64,000 nucleotides of DNA from Aquiflexum lacus. GTDB taxonomy: Bacteria; Bacteroidota; Bacteroidia; Cytophagales; Cyclobacteriaceae. The DNA is taken from NCBI RefSeq assembly GCF_015476655.1, contig NZ_JABFHF010000028.1:1-64000 (forward strand). Direction: 5' to 3'. Both the position numbers and the translations under genes were made by a program. Positions 34,257 to 43,412 of the stretch are shown piece after piece. The notes under the pieces are model-generated. The model did not search any database, was not told the DNA's origin, and saw only the letters and a list, made by a program, of their open reading frames with translations. The stretch's first letter is position 1; each line of letters opens with the position of its first letter.

Positions 34257-35381
34257 TCAACCCTTAATATTGGGATAGTCAATTCTTTCCTTGACTTCAG
34301 TTTGTTTTTTAATGGATTCTGTATGGATCAGCTGAAACAGGTCTTTGGCAAAATCGGGATTGAGTCTGAGTGCCTGTGCCCATTCCGGTCTGGTTTCAAA
34401 TACTTTCTTCCATCTTTCCCTTTGGAAGACCGTTACATTATTTAATTTTTTATATTCACCCGCCTTCTCCACCAAACTCATTCTTCTGCTCAAGATTTCC
34501 AGAAGCTCCCTATCCACATCATCAATCTGCTCCCGTATGAGTTCCAACTGCGATTGAAAAATCGGATTGTCAACATCCACCTTTCTGGTTTTCAAGGCTC
34601 TTAATAATTGTCCTAAATCCGAGGGATGTAGTTGTTGGAAAGCGTCTGACCAAGCCTTTTCCGGATCGATATGAGATTCAATCATGAGACCATCAAAATT
34701 AAGATCCAAAGCCATTTGAGCAATCTGCGGAATCAAATCCCTCCTGCCACTGATATGGGAAGGGTCATTGAGTAAAGGGATTTCGGGTAAATAGGTTTTC
34801 AATCCCAAAGGAATTTGCCACATGGGGCTATTTCTGTAAGTCTTGTCATTGAAATTTGAAAAGCCTCTATGGATGGCTCCTAGCTTTTTTATTCCAGCTT
34901 GATGAAATCTTTCCAATGCACCGATCCATAATGCAAGATCCGCATTGACCGGGTTTTTCACCAATACCGGCATATCAACCCCTTTGAGACTGTTAGCAAT
35001 TTCTTGTACCGTAAAGGGATTTACTGTCGATCTAGCTCCTATCCAAAAAATATCTATTCCAAATTTAAGCGCCTCTTCCACATGTATGGGAGATGCAACT
35101 TCGATGGCGAATTTGACCTTATATTTATCTTTGACTTCTTTGATCCATGGTAATGCTTTGGCACCTACTCCCTCAAAACTATTGGGGCGCGTTCTGGGTT
35201 TCCAAACCCCTCCTCTAATAATTTTTATGCCTTCACTCACCAGGGCTGCCACGGTCAGATCCAATTGTTCAGGTGTTTCCACACTGCATGGACCTGCTAT
35301 ACAAATAGGCGCTCCTAAACCCAAATCCCAATTATCAAATGATGAAATATCCAAATCTTTCTGTTTACATCCTACTAACAC
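34257..35381 (-). CDS. Second bifunctional DAHP synthase / chorismate mutase
   Basis: A 374-residue paralogue of the enzyme at 32743-33846 with the same order of parts: KDO8P-type DAHP synthase (ICIAGPCSVETPEQLD, KPRTRPNSFEGVG, WIGARSTVNPF, AIHRGFSNF) and AroQ-type chorismate mutase (about 280-365, LIREQIDDVDRELLEILSRRM). The start is probably GTG at 35381; an in-frame stop lies just upstream. Only 22 nt separate it from the PagL-like gene, so it may be co-transcribed with that gene and has no leader peptide of its own. Two such fusions suggest differently regulated isozymes. Confidence 0.9.
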   Translation of the reverse strand: MLVGCKQKDLDISSFDNWDLGLGAPICIAGPCSVETPEQLDLTVAALVSEGIKIIRGGVWKPRTRPNSFEGVGAKALPWIKEVKDKYKVKFAIEVASPIHVEEALKFGIDIFWIGARSTVNPFTVQEIANSLKGVDMPVLVKNPVNADLALWIGALERFHQAGIKKLGAIHRGFSNFNDKTYRNSPMWQIPLGLKTYLPEIPLLNDPSHISGRRDLIPQIAQMALDLNFDGLMIESHIDPEKAWSDAFQQLHPSDLGQLLRALKTRKVDVDNPIFQSQLELIREQIDDVDRELLEILSRRMSLVEKAGEYKKLNNVTVFQRERWKKVFETRPEWAQALRLNPDFAKDLFQLIHTESIKKQTEVKERIDYPNIKG

Positions 35382-35403
35382 GTATCAACGGGGACTTGTT
35401 GTA

Positions 35404-36540
35404 CTATTTGAAAATAGAATAGCCTAAAGTCCATTCAAAGAAATCTGCCCTTCCCTTATGTGCTTTAATGGTCAATCCGGCGAAAAGATTGTTGTTGAAC
35501 CTGTATCTCAGGCCAACTCTTTGGTAAAACCAATTCCATTCACCATTGAAATCATTTCTATGTAAATAAACCCCCACACCCATTGGGGCGTACAGGTTTT
35601 CGGTCAATAACCATTCCCAAGATCCAAAAACCGCAAATGAATTGGCATCCCAAAAAGCTGATTCTCTAGGCTCGACAACTCTTGACTCCCAATTTCCTGA
35701 ATAAAAATGTTCCAACCCCAAGCCAAATCGATACTTATAGGAAAACTCCCTGAGGACATGAATACCTGTTCCAAGCTTAAAATGGTTTACATCACCTACA
35801 AAATATTCCTTTACACCCGGGGCGACATGGAAATGAATGGCGGTTCGACCCTTGTGCTCCGGGATTTCAATATCTGAAAAGTCCTTATCATGTTCCTTTG
35901 TCAATCTGTATTGTAGGCCAAGGGAAACGGGAAACAAGTTGATACCTGAATTTGGCAAACTGGATGCTCCATTTGAAAAATGTTTAAAACCGAAAGTTGA
36001 TGAAATGGCAGTTCGGTCACTGATGTTGTAGGCTGCCCTAAAACCAAGATGTGCGTATACATTCCGGTAAGATCCAATAAAGACATTGATCGGATTATCA
36101 GCAGGATTAAAGGGATTGAAATTATAAGATAATCCGTAGGATGCAAAATAGCTGAATTTGACAGCTCGGTTATTTGGATAGCTAAATGGCATGTTCAAAA
36201 AGAAATACACCGCATTGGGTTCTCCAACATTGGCATTATGAAATGTCGCAGCATAAATTCCTACACCAAAGGTAGGAAACCTATAAACCTTTGAGTACAA
36301 AGACTCCGAACCCTTCCTAAAACCCAATCTAGCATCTACTCCAAAATAAGAAGAACTGTTTCTGATTTGTTCACCGAAGTCAGTACCATTTCCCAACATG
36401 GGTCCTCCCTCTGCACTTACATCAAGATATTTTATAAACTTAGGCGAATTCTTCTTGAGTTCGCTATAATTCTGGGCATGAATACCGTAAGCAGAAAACA
36501 ATAGGGCGATAACAAAGTAGATTGATTTGTTCATTTTCAA
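35404..36540 (-). CDS. PagL-like outer-membrane lipid A deacylase (acyloxyacyl hydrolase family)
   Basis: A 378-residue beta-barrel protein with a signal peptide (about 1-23, ending HAQN). The PagL catalytic motif is visible as FKHFSNGA, with His187 and Ser189. Aromatic-rich amphipathic strands and a C-terminal ...YSIFK fit an outer-membrane barrel. PagL removes a 3-O-linked acyl chain from lipid A. This protein is about twice PagL length (roughly 170 residues), and the second half (GRTAIHFHVAPGVKEY onward) looks like a repeat of the barrel strands. The exact acyl substrate is unproven. Confidence 0.78.
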   Translation of the reverse strand: MKMNKSIYFVIALLFSAYGIHAQNYSELKKNSPKFIKYLDVSAEGGPMLGNGTDFGEQIRNSSSYFGVDARLGFRKGSESLYSKVYRFPTFGVGIYAATFHNANVGEPNAVYFFLNMPFSYPNNRAVKFSYFASYGLSYNFNPFNPADNPINVFIGSYRNVYAHLGFRAAYNISDRTAISSTFGFKHFSNGASSLPNSGINLFPVSLGLQYRLTKEHDKDFSDIEIPEHKGRTAIHFHVAPGVKEYFVGDVNHFKLGTGIHVLREFSYKYRFGLGLEHFYSGNWESRVVEPRESAFWDANSFAVFGSWEWLLTENLYAPMGVGVYLHRNDFNGEWNWFYQRVGLRYRFNNNLFAGLTIKAHKGRADFFEWTLGYSIFK

Positions 36541-36709
36541 AATTGATTTGAATGAGGCTTATAAAATTATATCAGTAGAAAATATCCTATTTAAACAAAA
36601 TAAAACAAGTAATTAGGCTATCCCGTACCAAAAATATCACGGAAATTGATGTAAACAAATACCCTTTTTCTTTTACCAAACAAATACTATCCCCATGGAG
36701 TTTTTTTGA

Positions 36710-36717
36710 TATATTTG
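36710..36717 (+). promoter_or_regulatory. -7 box TATATTTG upstream of proline dehydrogenase
   Basis: TATATTTG ends 19 nt before the ATG at 36737. No exact TTG at -33 spacing. Confidence 0.4.
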
Positions 36718-36736
36718 CGCCACAATTAGAGCTCCC

Positions 36737-37915
36737 ATGCCAGTCAAACCCAATATTTCTTTCGAAAACCTGGAAGTTGCCTTTGCTTCCAAATCAAATA
36801 GAGATTTAAAGAAAATGTATCTCATCTTCGCTACCATCAACAACAATGTGGCGGTAAGTGTGGGAACTAAAATGGCAAATTGGGCTTTTGCTTTAAAATT
36901 GCCCATCAAAGGCATCATGAAGAAAACGATGTTTGGGCATTTTTGCGGAGGAGAAGATATTGAGGATTGTCAGCAAGCTGTGGATGTCCTTGCCAAATAT
37001 AAAATTCATACTATCCTGGATTATTCAGTTGAAGGTAAAGGTGATGAGGCAAGTTATGATGCCACTAAAAATGAAATTCTGAGGACGATCGAAAGATCGG
37101 CGGGAGATGACAATATTCCTTTTGCTGTTTTTAAGGTAACAGGATTAGGTGATTACCGCATCATGACCAAAATCCAAGAAGGGAAAAAACTCAATGAAAA
37201 GGAATCCGTTTCCTTTGAAAAATTAAGAAACAGGGTAGATGCTTTATGCCATGCCGCCTTCAAGGCCAACACAAAAATACTTGTGGACGCAGAGGAATCA
37301 TGGTTTCAGGATGTTATTGATCAAATGGTCTATGAAGCCATGGAAAAATACAACCAAAATACATGCATTGTATACAATACTTATCAGATGTACAGACATG
37401 ACATGTTGGAAAGGTTGAAGAAAGCCCATCAGATTGCAAGCAAAAAAGGATATTTGCACGGTGCTAAGTTGGTAAGAGGTGCTTATATGGAAAAAGAAAG
37501 AGACAGAGCGGAAGAGAAAAAATATAAAAGTCCCATCCAACCAACCAAAGAAGCATCTGACAGGGACTATAATGATGCCTTGAGGTATTGTGTGGAACAT
37601 ATTGAAAATATGGGATTGGTCTCCGGTTCCCATAATGAACATAGCAATATCCTGCTCACCGAATTGATATCAAAATATGGTATCAAACCCAATGATGACA
37701 GGGTGTACTTTGCCCAGTTATATGGGATGAGTGATAATATTTCCTACAATCTGGCCAATGCAGGTTACAATGTAGTAAAATATGTTCCGTACGGGCCTGT
37801 AGAAAAAGTTATGCCTTACCTTTCGAGAAGGGCTGAAGAAAATACTTCCGTTGCAGGTCAAAGCAGCCGGGAGTTTGATTTGGTGAAGCGGGAGATTGCA
37901 AGGAGGAGGAAGTAA
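36737..37915 (+). CDS. Proline dehydrogenase
   Basis: A 392-residue FAD enzyme oxidising proline to pyrroline-5-carboxylate and feeding electrons to quinone. The TIM-barrel signature motifs are present: ILDYSVEG, ILVDAEESWFQD, KLVRGAYMEKER, SHNEHSNI and the C-terminal YVPYGPVEKVMPYLSRRAEEN, which binds proline and flavin. It is monofunctional: the P5C dehydrogenase half of PutA is absent and not found nearby. The 299-nt gap after it contains word repeats and a small palindrome. The gene is monocistronic and divergent from the PagL-like gene. Confidence 0.93.
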   Translation: MPVKPNISFENLEVAFASKSNRDLKKMYLIFATINNNVAVSVGTKMANWAFALKLPIKGIMKKTMFGHFCGGEDIEDCQQAVDVLAKYKIHTILDYSVEGKGDEASYDATKNEILRTIERSAGDDNIPFAVFKVTGLGDYRIMTKIQEGKKLNEKESVSFEKLRNRVDALCHAAFKANTKILVDAEESWFQDVIDQMVYEAMEKYNQNTCIVYNTYQMYRHDMLERLKKAHQIASKKGYLHGAKLVRGAYMEKERDRAEEKKYKSPIQPTKEASDRDYNDALRYCVEHIENMGLVSGSHNEHSNILLTELISKYGIKPNDDRVYFAQLYGMSDNISYNLANAGYNVVKYVPYGPVEKVMPYLSRRAEENTSVAGQSSREFDLVKREIARRRK

Positions 37916-37960
37916 GTTGGGTTTTTGCTTTGTAGCAAATATAATCGTTTTCATTTGTCT

Positions 37961-38198
37961 GGAAGTTGGAAGTCCGAAGTAGGAAATCCGATGACCGATA
38001 TAAAATTCCTGTTTTAAACAAAAACCCCTGTTTTGATGTGGTCAAACTAAAATCAGGAATGTTGGGTAAACATATAGTTTCAAATTAAATATTATTAAAG
38101 AGAAAAGGAGTCCTTTGCGTAAGTAAAGATTTAGGAAAATCAAATATTTTTCCATCTTGTGTCTTGCGTCTTGTGTCTTATCCCGATAGCTATCGGGA
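37961..38198. repeat. Word repeats and palindrome between proline dehydrogenase and lysS
   Basis: ggaagttggaagtccgaagt words at 37961-38000, cttgtgtcttgcgtcttgtg at 38156-38180, then the perfect palindrome tcccgatagctatcggga at 38181-38198, which ends 16 nt before the lysS ATG. Confidence 0.7.
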
Positions 38199-38214
38199 CT
38201 AAAATCTAAAAAAA

Positions 38215-39933
38215 ATGCAGTTATTAAGCGAACAGGAAATAGAAAGAAGAAAAGATAGGGAAGAGTTGATGAAATTGGGAATTGACCCCTACCCTGCCGA
38301 ATCATTTCCGATCAATGTCACCGCGGCGGACATCCATAAAAATTACGAAAACAGAAAAACTGATTATAAAGACATCTCCATTGCAGGCAGGTTGATGACC
38401 AAAAGAATTATGGGGTCTGCTTCTTTTGCAGAAATCCAGGATTCTACAGGAAGACTTCAGATTTACCTGAGAAGAGATGATCTTTGTCCCGGTGAAGACA
38501 AAACTTTTTATAACACCATATTCAAAAAACTTTTGGGTATCGGTGACTTTATCGGAGTGAAAGGATATATTTTCACTACTCAAACCGGAGAAATTTCGCT
38601 TCATGTCACAGATTTGAAAATCCTTTCTAAATCTATTAAACCACTTCCTGTGGTCAAAAGAGATGAGGAAGGCAATGTATATGATGGTTTTACCGATCCT
38701 GAATTAAGATATAGACAACGTTATGTTGATTTGACAGTGAATCCTGAGGTGAAAAATGTGTTTGTCACCCGGTCCAAAATCATCAGCAATATGCGCCGCT
38801 ATTTTGATGACCACGGATGGTTGGAAGTAGAGACTCCCATCCTGCAACAGGTACATGGGGGTGCTGCTGCGCGTCCATTCAACACCCATCACAATACCCT
38901 GGATATGGGGCTATTCCTGAGGATAGCTAATGAACTTTACCTCAAAAGATTGATAGTCGGTGGTTTTGAAGGGGTTTATGAGTTTGGGAAAATGTTCCGG
39001 AATGAAGGCATGGACCGAACCCACAATCCTGAATTTACATCCATGGAAATCTATGTGGCCTACAAAGACTATATATGGATGATGGAAATGGTAGAGGAAT
39101 TGATTGAGAAGGTTACAGAATCCATCCATGGTACCACCATTTTAACAGTTGGAGACAAACAGATTGACTTTGCAGGGCCTTATAGAAGGTTGACCATGTT
39201 TGATTCTATCAAAGAATATGCAGGCGTGGACGTCAGTGAGATGGATGAGGATGCATTGAAAAAAGTATGCGCTGACTTTGGCATTACGGTTGACAATACC
39301 ATGGGCAAAGGAAAGCTTATAGATGAGATTTTCGGAGAGAAAGTAGAGGCAAATCTGATTCAGCCTACTTATATCACCGACTACCCCGTTGAAATGACCC
39401 CTTTGGCCAAGAAACACAGAAGCAAAGCAGGCTTGGTAGAACGTTTTGAACTTTTTGTCAACGGCAAAGAAATCGCCAATGCCTATTCAGAATTGAACGA
39501 CCCAATCGTCCAAAGAGAAAGATTTGAAGAACAATTGAAATTGGCAGCAAGAGGAGATGATGAAGCCATGGCCATGGATGATGATTTCCTGCGTTCGTTG
39601 GAATATGGCATGCCCCCTACCTCAGGTTTGGGTATTGGAATAGATAGGTTGACCATGTTGTTGACCAACAAAACCACTATACAGGAAGTGTTGTTTTTCC
39701 CACAGATGAGGCCTGAGAAAAAAGTGCAGATTGCCTCTGATGAGGATTTTATGGCATTGGGTATTCCCGCAGGATTAATCCCTGCCATCCGTGACCTAAA
39801 CATCCATACCCTTGAACAATTAAAAGAACAGGATGCCAACAAGCTCTTCAATGATGTCTGTGGGCGAAGGAAAAAGTTGAAACTTGATGCTGCAAATCCA
39901 AGTAAGGAGGATGTGGAGAGGTGGTTGGTTTAA
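38215..39933 (+). CDS. lysS: Lysyl-tRNA synthetase, class II
   Basis: A 572-residue aminoacyl-tRNA synthetase charging tRNA-Lys. The N-terminal OB fold (about 55-160) has SIAGRLMTKRIMGSASFAEIQD. The class II core has motif 1 around RRYFDDHGWLEVETPIL, motif 2 in FGKMFRNEGMDRTHNPEFT and motif 3 GLGIGIDRLTML (near 465). About 70 residues beyond motif 3 (PAGLIPAIRDLNIHTLEQLKEQDANKL and on) form a helical extension not present in the roughly 505-residue E. coli enzyme. It resembles a helix-hairpin-helix module and may aid RNA binding (inference). Confidence 0.95.
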   Translation: MQLLSEQEIERRKDREELMKLGIDPYPAESFPINVTAADIHKNYENRKTDYKDISIAGRLMTKRIMGSASFAEIQDSTGRLQIYLRRDDLCPGEDKTFYNTIFKKLLGIGDFIGVKGYIFTTQTGEISLHVTDLKILSKSIKPLPVVKRDEEGNVYDGFTDPELRYRQRYVDLTVNPEVKNVFVTRSKIISNMRRYFDDHGWLEVETPILQQVHGGAAARPFNTHHNTLDMGLFLRIANELYLKRLIVGGFEGVYEFGKMFRNEGMDRTHNPEFTSMEIYVAYKDYIWMMEMVEELIEKVTESIHGTTILTVGDKQIDFAGPYRRLTMFDSIKEYAGVDVSEMDEDALKKVCADFGITVDNTMGKGKLIDEIFGEKVEANLIQPTYITDYPVEMTPLAKKHRSKAGLVERFELFVNGKEIANAYSELNDPIVQRERFEEQLKLAARGDDEAMAMDDDFLRSLEYGMPPTSGLGIGIDRLTMLLTNKTTIQEVLFFPQMRPEKKVQIASDEDFMALGIPAGLIPAIRDLNIHTLEQLKEQDANKLFNDVCGRRKKLKLDAANPSKEDVERWLV

Positions 39934-39944
39934 GGTAGAATTTA

Positions 39945-40264
39945 GAGGGATAAAGGAGAAAGGATGAAGGTACAGGGTAGACCTGCCTGCCGGTAGGCAG
40001 TTTTTAGATTTTAGAAAAGCTACTTCTTGTCACTTCGACGGCAGGTCTTGTCCGCCGTGGCGGAAGAAGTCTTTTTACCTTATTCGGGGCAGGTAGATTT
40101 CTCCCTACGTTCGAAATGACAAAGCTAAAGTCTTTGACACAATTAAATCAAAAATTACAATCAAAAACACCAAAAGGCTTATCCTTGTCACTTCGACAAC
40201 AGGTCTTGTCCGCCGTGGCGGAAGAAGTCTTTTACCTTAATCGTGGCAGGTAGATTTCTCTCTC
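39945..40264. repeat. Intergenic repeats after lysS, including two ~80-bp direct copies
   Basis: gagggataaaggagaaagga words start 12 nt after the lysS stop. acctgcctgccggtaggcag near 39980 is a hairpin. Two direct copies at about 40026-40111 and 40184-40264 share cttgtcacttcgac, gcaggtcttgtccgcc and gtggcggaagaagtc, with the internal palindrome tccgccgtggcgga. The first copy ends in gttcgaaatgac, complementing its gtcacttcgac start. The remainder of the 424-nt gap to the arginine deiminase gene is AT-rich. Confidence 0.8.
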
Positions 40265-40357
40265 CCATTTTAACAACAATCCATTTTTAAGTTATTTTTT
40301 TACCCATATTTTTAATTAATTGAATATATTTAGATTTATTCGGCAAAAAAACAAACC

Positions 40358-41572
40358 ATGAACCTAAGACTCAACTCTGAATTTGGGACATTGAAGGCTG
40401 TGTTGATGCATAGGCCAGGAAAAGAGATTGACAGACTGACCCCTTATAATAAGGACTTGTTGCTATTTGAGGATGTACCTTATTTGGAAGCCATGCAAAA
40501 GGAACATGATGTATTTACAGACTTGATCAAACAGACTACAGGGGCCCAAGTATATAGGTTACACGAATTGCTGATTCAAGTCTTGTCAAATCGGGAGGTT
40601 TTGGAGAAATTGATGCATGACGCTTTATCCAAATCCGGATTGACACATTTCAAAGAATATATTTTTGACAGATTATCCACAGCAGAGTGTGCCACAGCCC
40701 TGACCGCAGGTGTCAAAGTCCACGAACTCAAAAGAAAAATTCCAAATCTGCCCTCAGGAGAATTGATGGATTATGCTTTTGTGATTCCGCCAAGTCCAAA
40801 CCTTTATTTTCAAAGGGACCCCATGGCCATCACACCGGGGGGAATTATTTTCTCCAGTATGAAAATGGAAGGAAGACAAAGAGAAGCGAATCTTTTGAGA
40901 TCTATATTTGAAAACCATCCTGATTTCAAAGACCATGTCCATCAGATATACCCTGTGAATGGACATGAATCCCCACCGAGTATTGAAGGTGGAGATGTAA
41001 TCGTGCTATCAAAAAAAGCAGTAGCTATCGGCAATTCGGAACGCACAGATGAAAAAGCCATCTACCATATTGCCAAATCCTTACTCGCTGAAGGAACAGT
41101 CGAAAGGGTTTATGAGGTTCATCTACCTAAAAAAAGACAGTATATGCATTTGGATACGGTATTCACCATCTTGGACGAAAACTTGGTACTCACCTACCCT
41201 GATGCCCTTAATTCCGTACTACAGACTTCCCTTTATACATTAAAAGAAATCAATGACGATAAAGTGCATATCAAAAGACAAGTGCTCAATGAGTCTTTAC
41301 TTACAGTGCTGGAAAAAGAAATCTTACATCTGGAAATTCTTTCCACTGCCGATGGTAAGCCGGATTATTCTATGCGTGAACAATGGTTTGACGGTGCCAA
41401 TGTCTTTGCCATAGGACCAAGGAGGGTGATTTCTTACAATAGAAATATCCATACGAATCGGGCTTTAAGAAATATGGGGGTGGAAGTTTTGGAAATCCCT
41501 TCTTCTGAGTTATCCAGAGGCTTGGGTGGCCCTAGGTGTATGACAATGCCCCTGAGTAGGGCTAAGATATAG
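40358..41572 (+). CDS. arcA: Arginine deiminase
   Basis: A 404-residue guanidino-group hydrolase producing citrulline and ammonia from arginine. The family features are SEFGTLKAVLMHRPGKEIDRLTP read across the N-terminus, YFQRDPMAI (substrate-binding Arg/Asp), EGGDVIVLS, YMHLDTVFT with the catalytic His, and the catalytic Cys394 in GGPRCMTMPL. No carbamate kinase, ornithine carbamoyltransferase or antiporter gene is adjacent, so a full ADI energy pathway is not evident here. A strong bidirectional terminator follows. Confidence 0.9.
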   Translation: MNLRLNSEFGTLKAVLMHRPGKEIDRLTPYNKDLLLFEDVPYLEAMQKEHDVFTDLIKQTTGAQVYRLHELLIQVLSNREVLEKLMHDALSKSGLTHFKEYIFDRLSTAECATALTAGVKVHELKRKIPNLPSGELMDYAFVIPPSPNLYFQRDPMAITPGGIIFSSMKMEGRQREANLLRSIFENHPDFKDHVHQIYPVNGHESPPSIEGGDVIVLSKKAVAIGNSERTDEKAIYHIAKSLLAEGTVERVYEVHLPKKRQYMHLDTVFTILDENLVLTYPDALNSVLQTSLYTLKEINDDKVHIKRQVLNESLLTVLEKEILHLEILSTADGKPDYSMREQWFDGANVFAIGPRRVISYNRNIHTNRALRNMGVEVLEIPSSELSRGLGGPRCMTMPLSRAKI

Positions 41573-41578
41573 TAAAAA

Positions 41579-41605
41579 AAATAGGGGGAAAATTTCCCCC
41601 TATTT
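41579..41605. terminator. Bidirectional terminator between arcA and the Big-domain lipoprotein
   Basis: AAATAGGGGG...CCCCCTATTT with loop aaaattt and A/T runs at each side. It sits in the 58-nt gap between convergent genes. Confidence 0.85.
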
Positions 41606-41630
41606 GATTGACTCCAGAATTTTTTAATTT

Positions 41631-43274
41631 TTAAAAGCCCGTTCCTTTCTCAGGATTCAGGTCATCAGATTTTCTCTCGATTATTCCTTGTTGACTTATT
41701 CTGGCACTTAACAGCTCAGTGATCGGATTGGTATCAATCTGTGCTACACCAGCCAAAACTCTTGTATTGGAGCGATCATAAAATAACGGGAAATCATCCG
41801 GTCCCAATTCTATCACTGATGCACAAGCAATAGTGAAATTGGTAAGGTCTCTTGTAATTGGATGAGGTCTCAATGATGCCAATGGTAAGTTATTGTATCC
41901 ACAGTCCACCGCTTGCCCTATATTTCTCATAAAGGCTCCCATATTGATCAAAAATTGATTTTCAGTATTTATACCAGCGTTTGTGTAAAAACCATCCCAT
42001 TCGCCGACAAAGATTATTCTGCCACCTTCAAGCGCAAATGATTTCAGGGTATTTATTTCATTCACTGTATAGGGAACTATAGGTAACCATAAGAAAAGCA
42101 CTTTTACATTTTCAGGTATGTTGGTCAGAGTGCCACCTGTCGAACTTATATCCTGAATTGTGAAACCTTCGCTTTGTATCAGATTTCTCAATGGATTCCA
42201 TCTATTTCCTGTCTCACAGGCAGGTGGCCTATCCACCACTGTAAATCTGGAATTTCTTCCGCAATCAAACATTATGACATCTCCTGAATTTCTGATCCCT
42301 GGAGCAGAGAAATTAATCAAATTTTTGACAAACAACTGATTATTGGGATTGCTTATGGCATTATTGTCAAAAATGTTGAAATCATTGAAAACTACAACAT
42401 CTCTTCCTGGTCTGGGCCCAATGGCTTCTTGTACAAAAAGATCAGCTTCCCCAGTAACATCAAAAGAGGTGGCGAAAATTTTTGAAAATCCAAATTCCAA
42501 ACCCTTAGCCATCCCATCTTGGTTAATACTTGCCACCGTGGAATTCCCCACATCCCATTTGACCTTTAAATCCAATACTTCACCAAAAAAATTGTAAACA
42601 ATCGCCTCAAATTGCTGTTCTCCATCTTTTAGTATCGTAGCTTCAAGAGGTAAAATTTCAATTTTAGCCGGGCAGATTTTATCTTCGATTCTAAAATCAA
42701 TTCTAAAGGTTTGATTTTGTACAACTGGGACAAGACCGGATTCCAGTTGCTTCGCTGGAGACGGTACTATCCCAACATCTACAAACCCAAGGATTTTTTC
42801 TCCAACCCTCACCCTTATTCTATAGATTTTACCAAGAATAACCTTGGATTCTGAAGTATTCCATGTAGCAGAATAGAACTCTTCAGATTCGTTGACAATA
42901 ATTTTTTTATCAGAGGAGTTCTCCCTGCTAAAGGTAAGAAGGATGTTTTCAAAAGACAGGTCGTCACTGATTTCTACTACCGGTTTTAGGCTCTGATGGA
43001 ATTTTCCATGATATTTGGGGGATTGCCCTACCGTTGGAGCTAGAAAATAAAACTCATCTATTCCATCATTGGCTGCATCGGATATACCAATCTTCCCATA
43101 ATTAATTGACAATGATTGTGACAAAAGATTAAGATCATTGCTGAAATCTTCATCCTTGACAATCCCCTCTGTGCAGGACCCTAGGACTATGATCATACTG
43201 ACCAAGATCCAGAACCGTTGTTTAAAATTGCCCTTTGAATATTTAGCAATTAAAGTTTCATTAAAGTTTTTCAT
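41631..43274 (-). CDS. Large Big-domain lipoprotein of unknown function
   Basis: A 547-residue exported protein. An extended N-terminus is followed by a lipoprotein signal with lipobox VLGSC (Cys34). The first ~190 residues are beta-rich. A bacterial Ig-like (Big) domain spans about 205-285 (ILKDGEQQFEAIVYN...KVKWDVGNSTVASINQDGMAKGL). The last ~250 residues look like a separate alpha/beta domain (DVVVFNDFNIFDNN..., KVLFLWLPIVPYTVNEINTL, GRIIFVGEWDGFY) similar in style to glutamine-amidotransferase-like or ThuA-like folds, but I cannot assign a family. It is divergent from a LytTR regulator, with three phased TGTAC boxes in the shared intergenic region. Confidence 0.7.
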   Translation of the reverse strand: MKNFNETLIAKYSKGNFKQRFWILVSMIIVLGSCTEGIVKDEDFSNDLNLLSQSLSINYGKIGISDAANDGIDEFYFLAPTVGQSPKYHGKFHQSLKPVVEISDDLSFENILLTFSRENSSDKKIIVNESEEFYSATWNTSESKVILGKIYRIRVRVGEKILGFVDVGIVPSPAKQLESGLVPVVQNQTFRIDFRIEDKICPAKIEILPLEATILKDGEQQFEAIVYNFFGEVLDLKVKWDVGNSTVASINQDGMAKGLEFGFSKIFATSFDVTGEADLFVQEAIGPRPGRDVVVFNDFNIFDNNAISNPNNQLFVKNLINFSAPGIRNSGDVIMFDCGRNSRFTVVDRPPACETGNRWNPLRNLIQSEGFTIQDISSTGGTLTNIPENVKVLFLWLPIVPYTVNEINTLKSFALEGGRIIFVGEWDGFYTNAGINTENQFLINMGAFMRNIGQAVDCGYNNLPLASLRPHPITRDLTNFTIACASVIELGPDDFPLFYDRSNTRVLAGVAQIDTNPITELLSARISQQGIIERKSDDLNPEKGTGF

Positions 43275-43412
43275 GGTTAAAAGTGTTTAGGTTAAATTTT
43301 AATAAAATCAATATTCCGAAAGCCAAAGCGGAAATAAATAAAGGTACTTGGCCATAAACCGTTTGGAATTTATAAAAAGTTAAATATTTGATTTAGCTTC
43401 ATCAATCATGAA

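Noticed and set aside
40358-41572. Arginine deiminase pathway operon
   Set aside because: No carbamate kinase, ornithine carbamoyltransferase or antiporter gene is adjacent; only the single deiminase can be supported.
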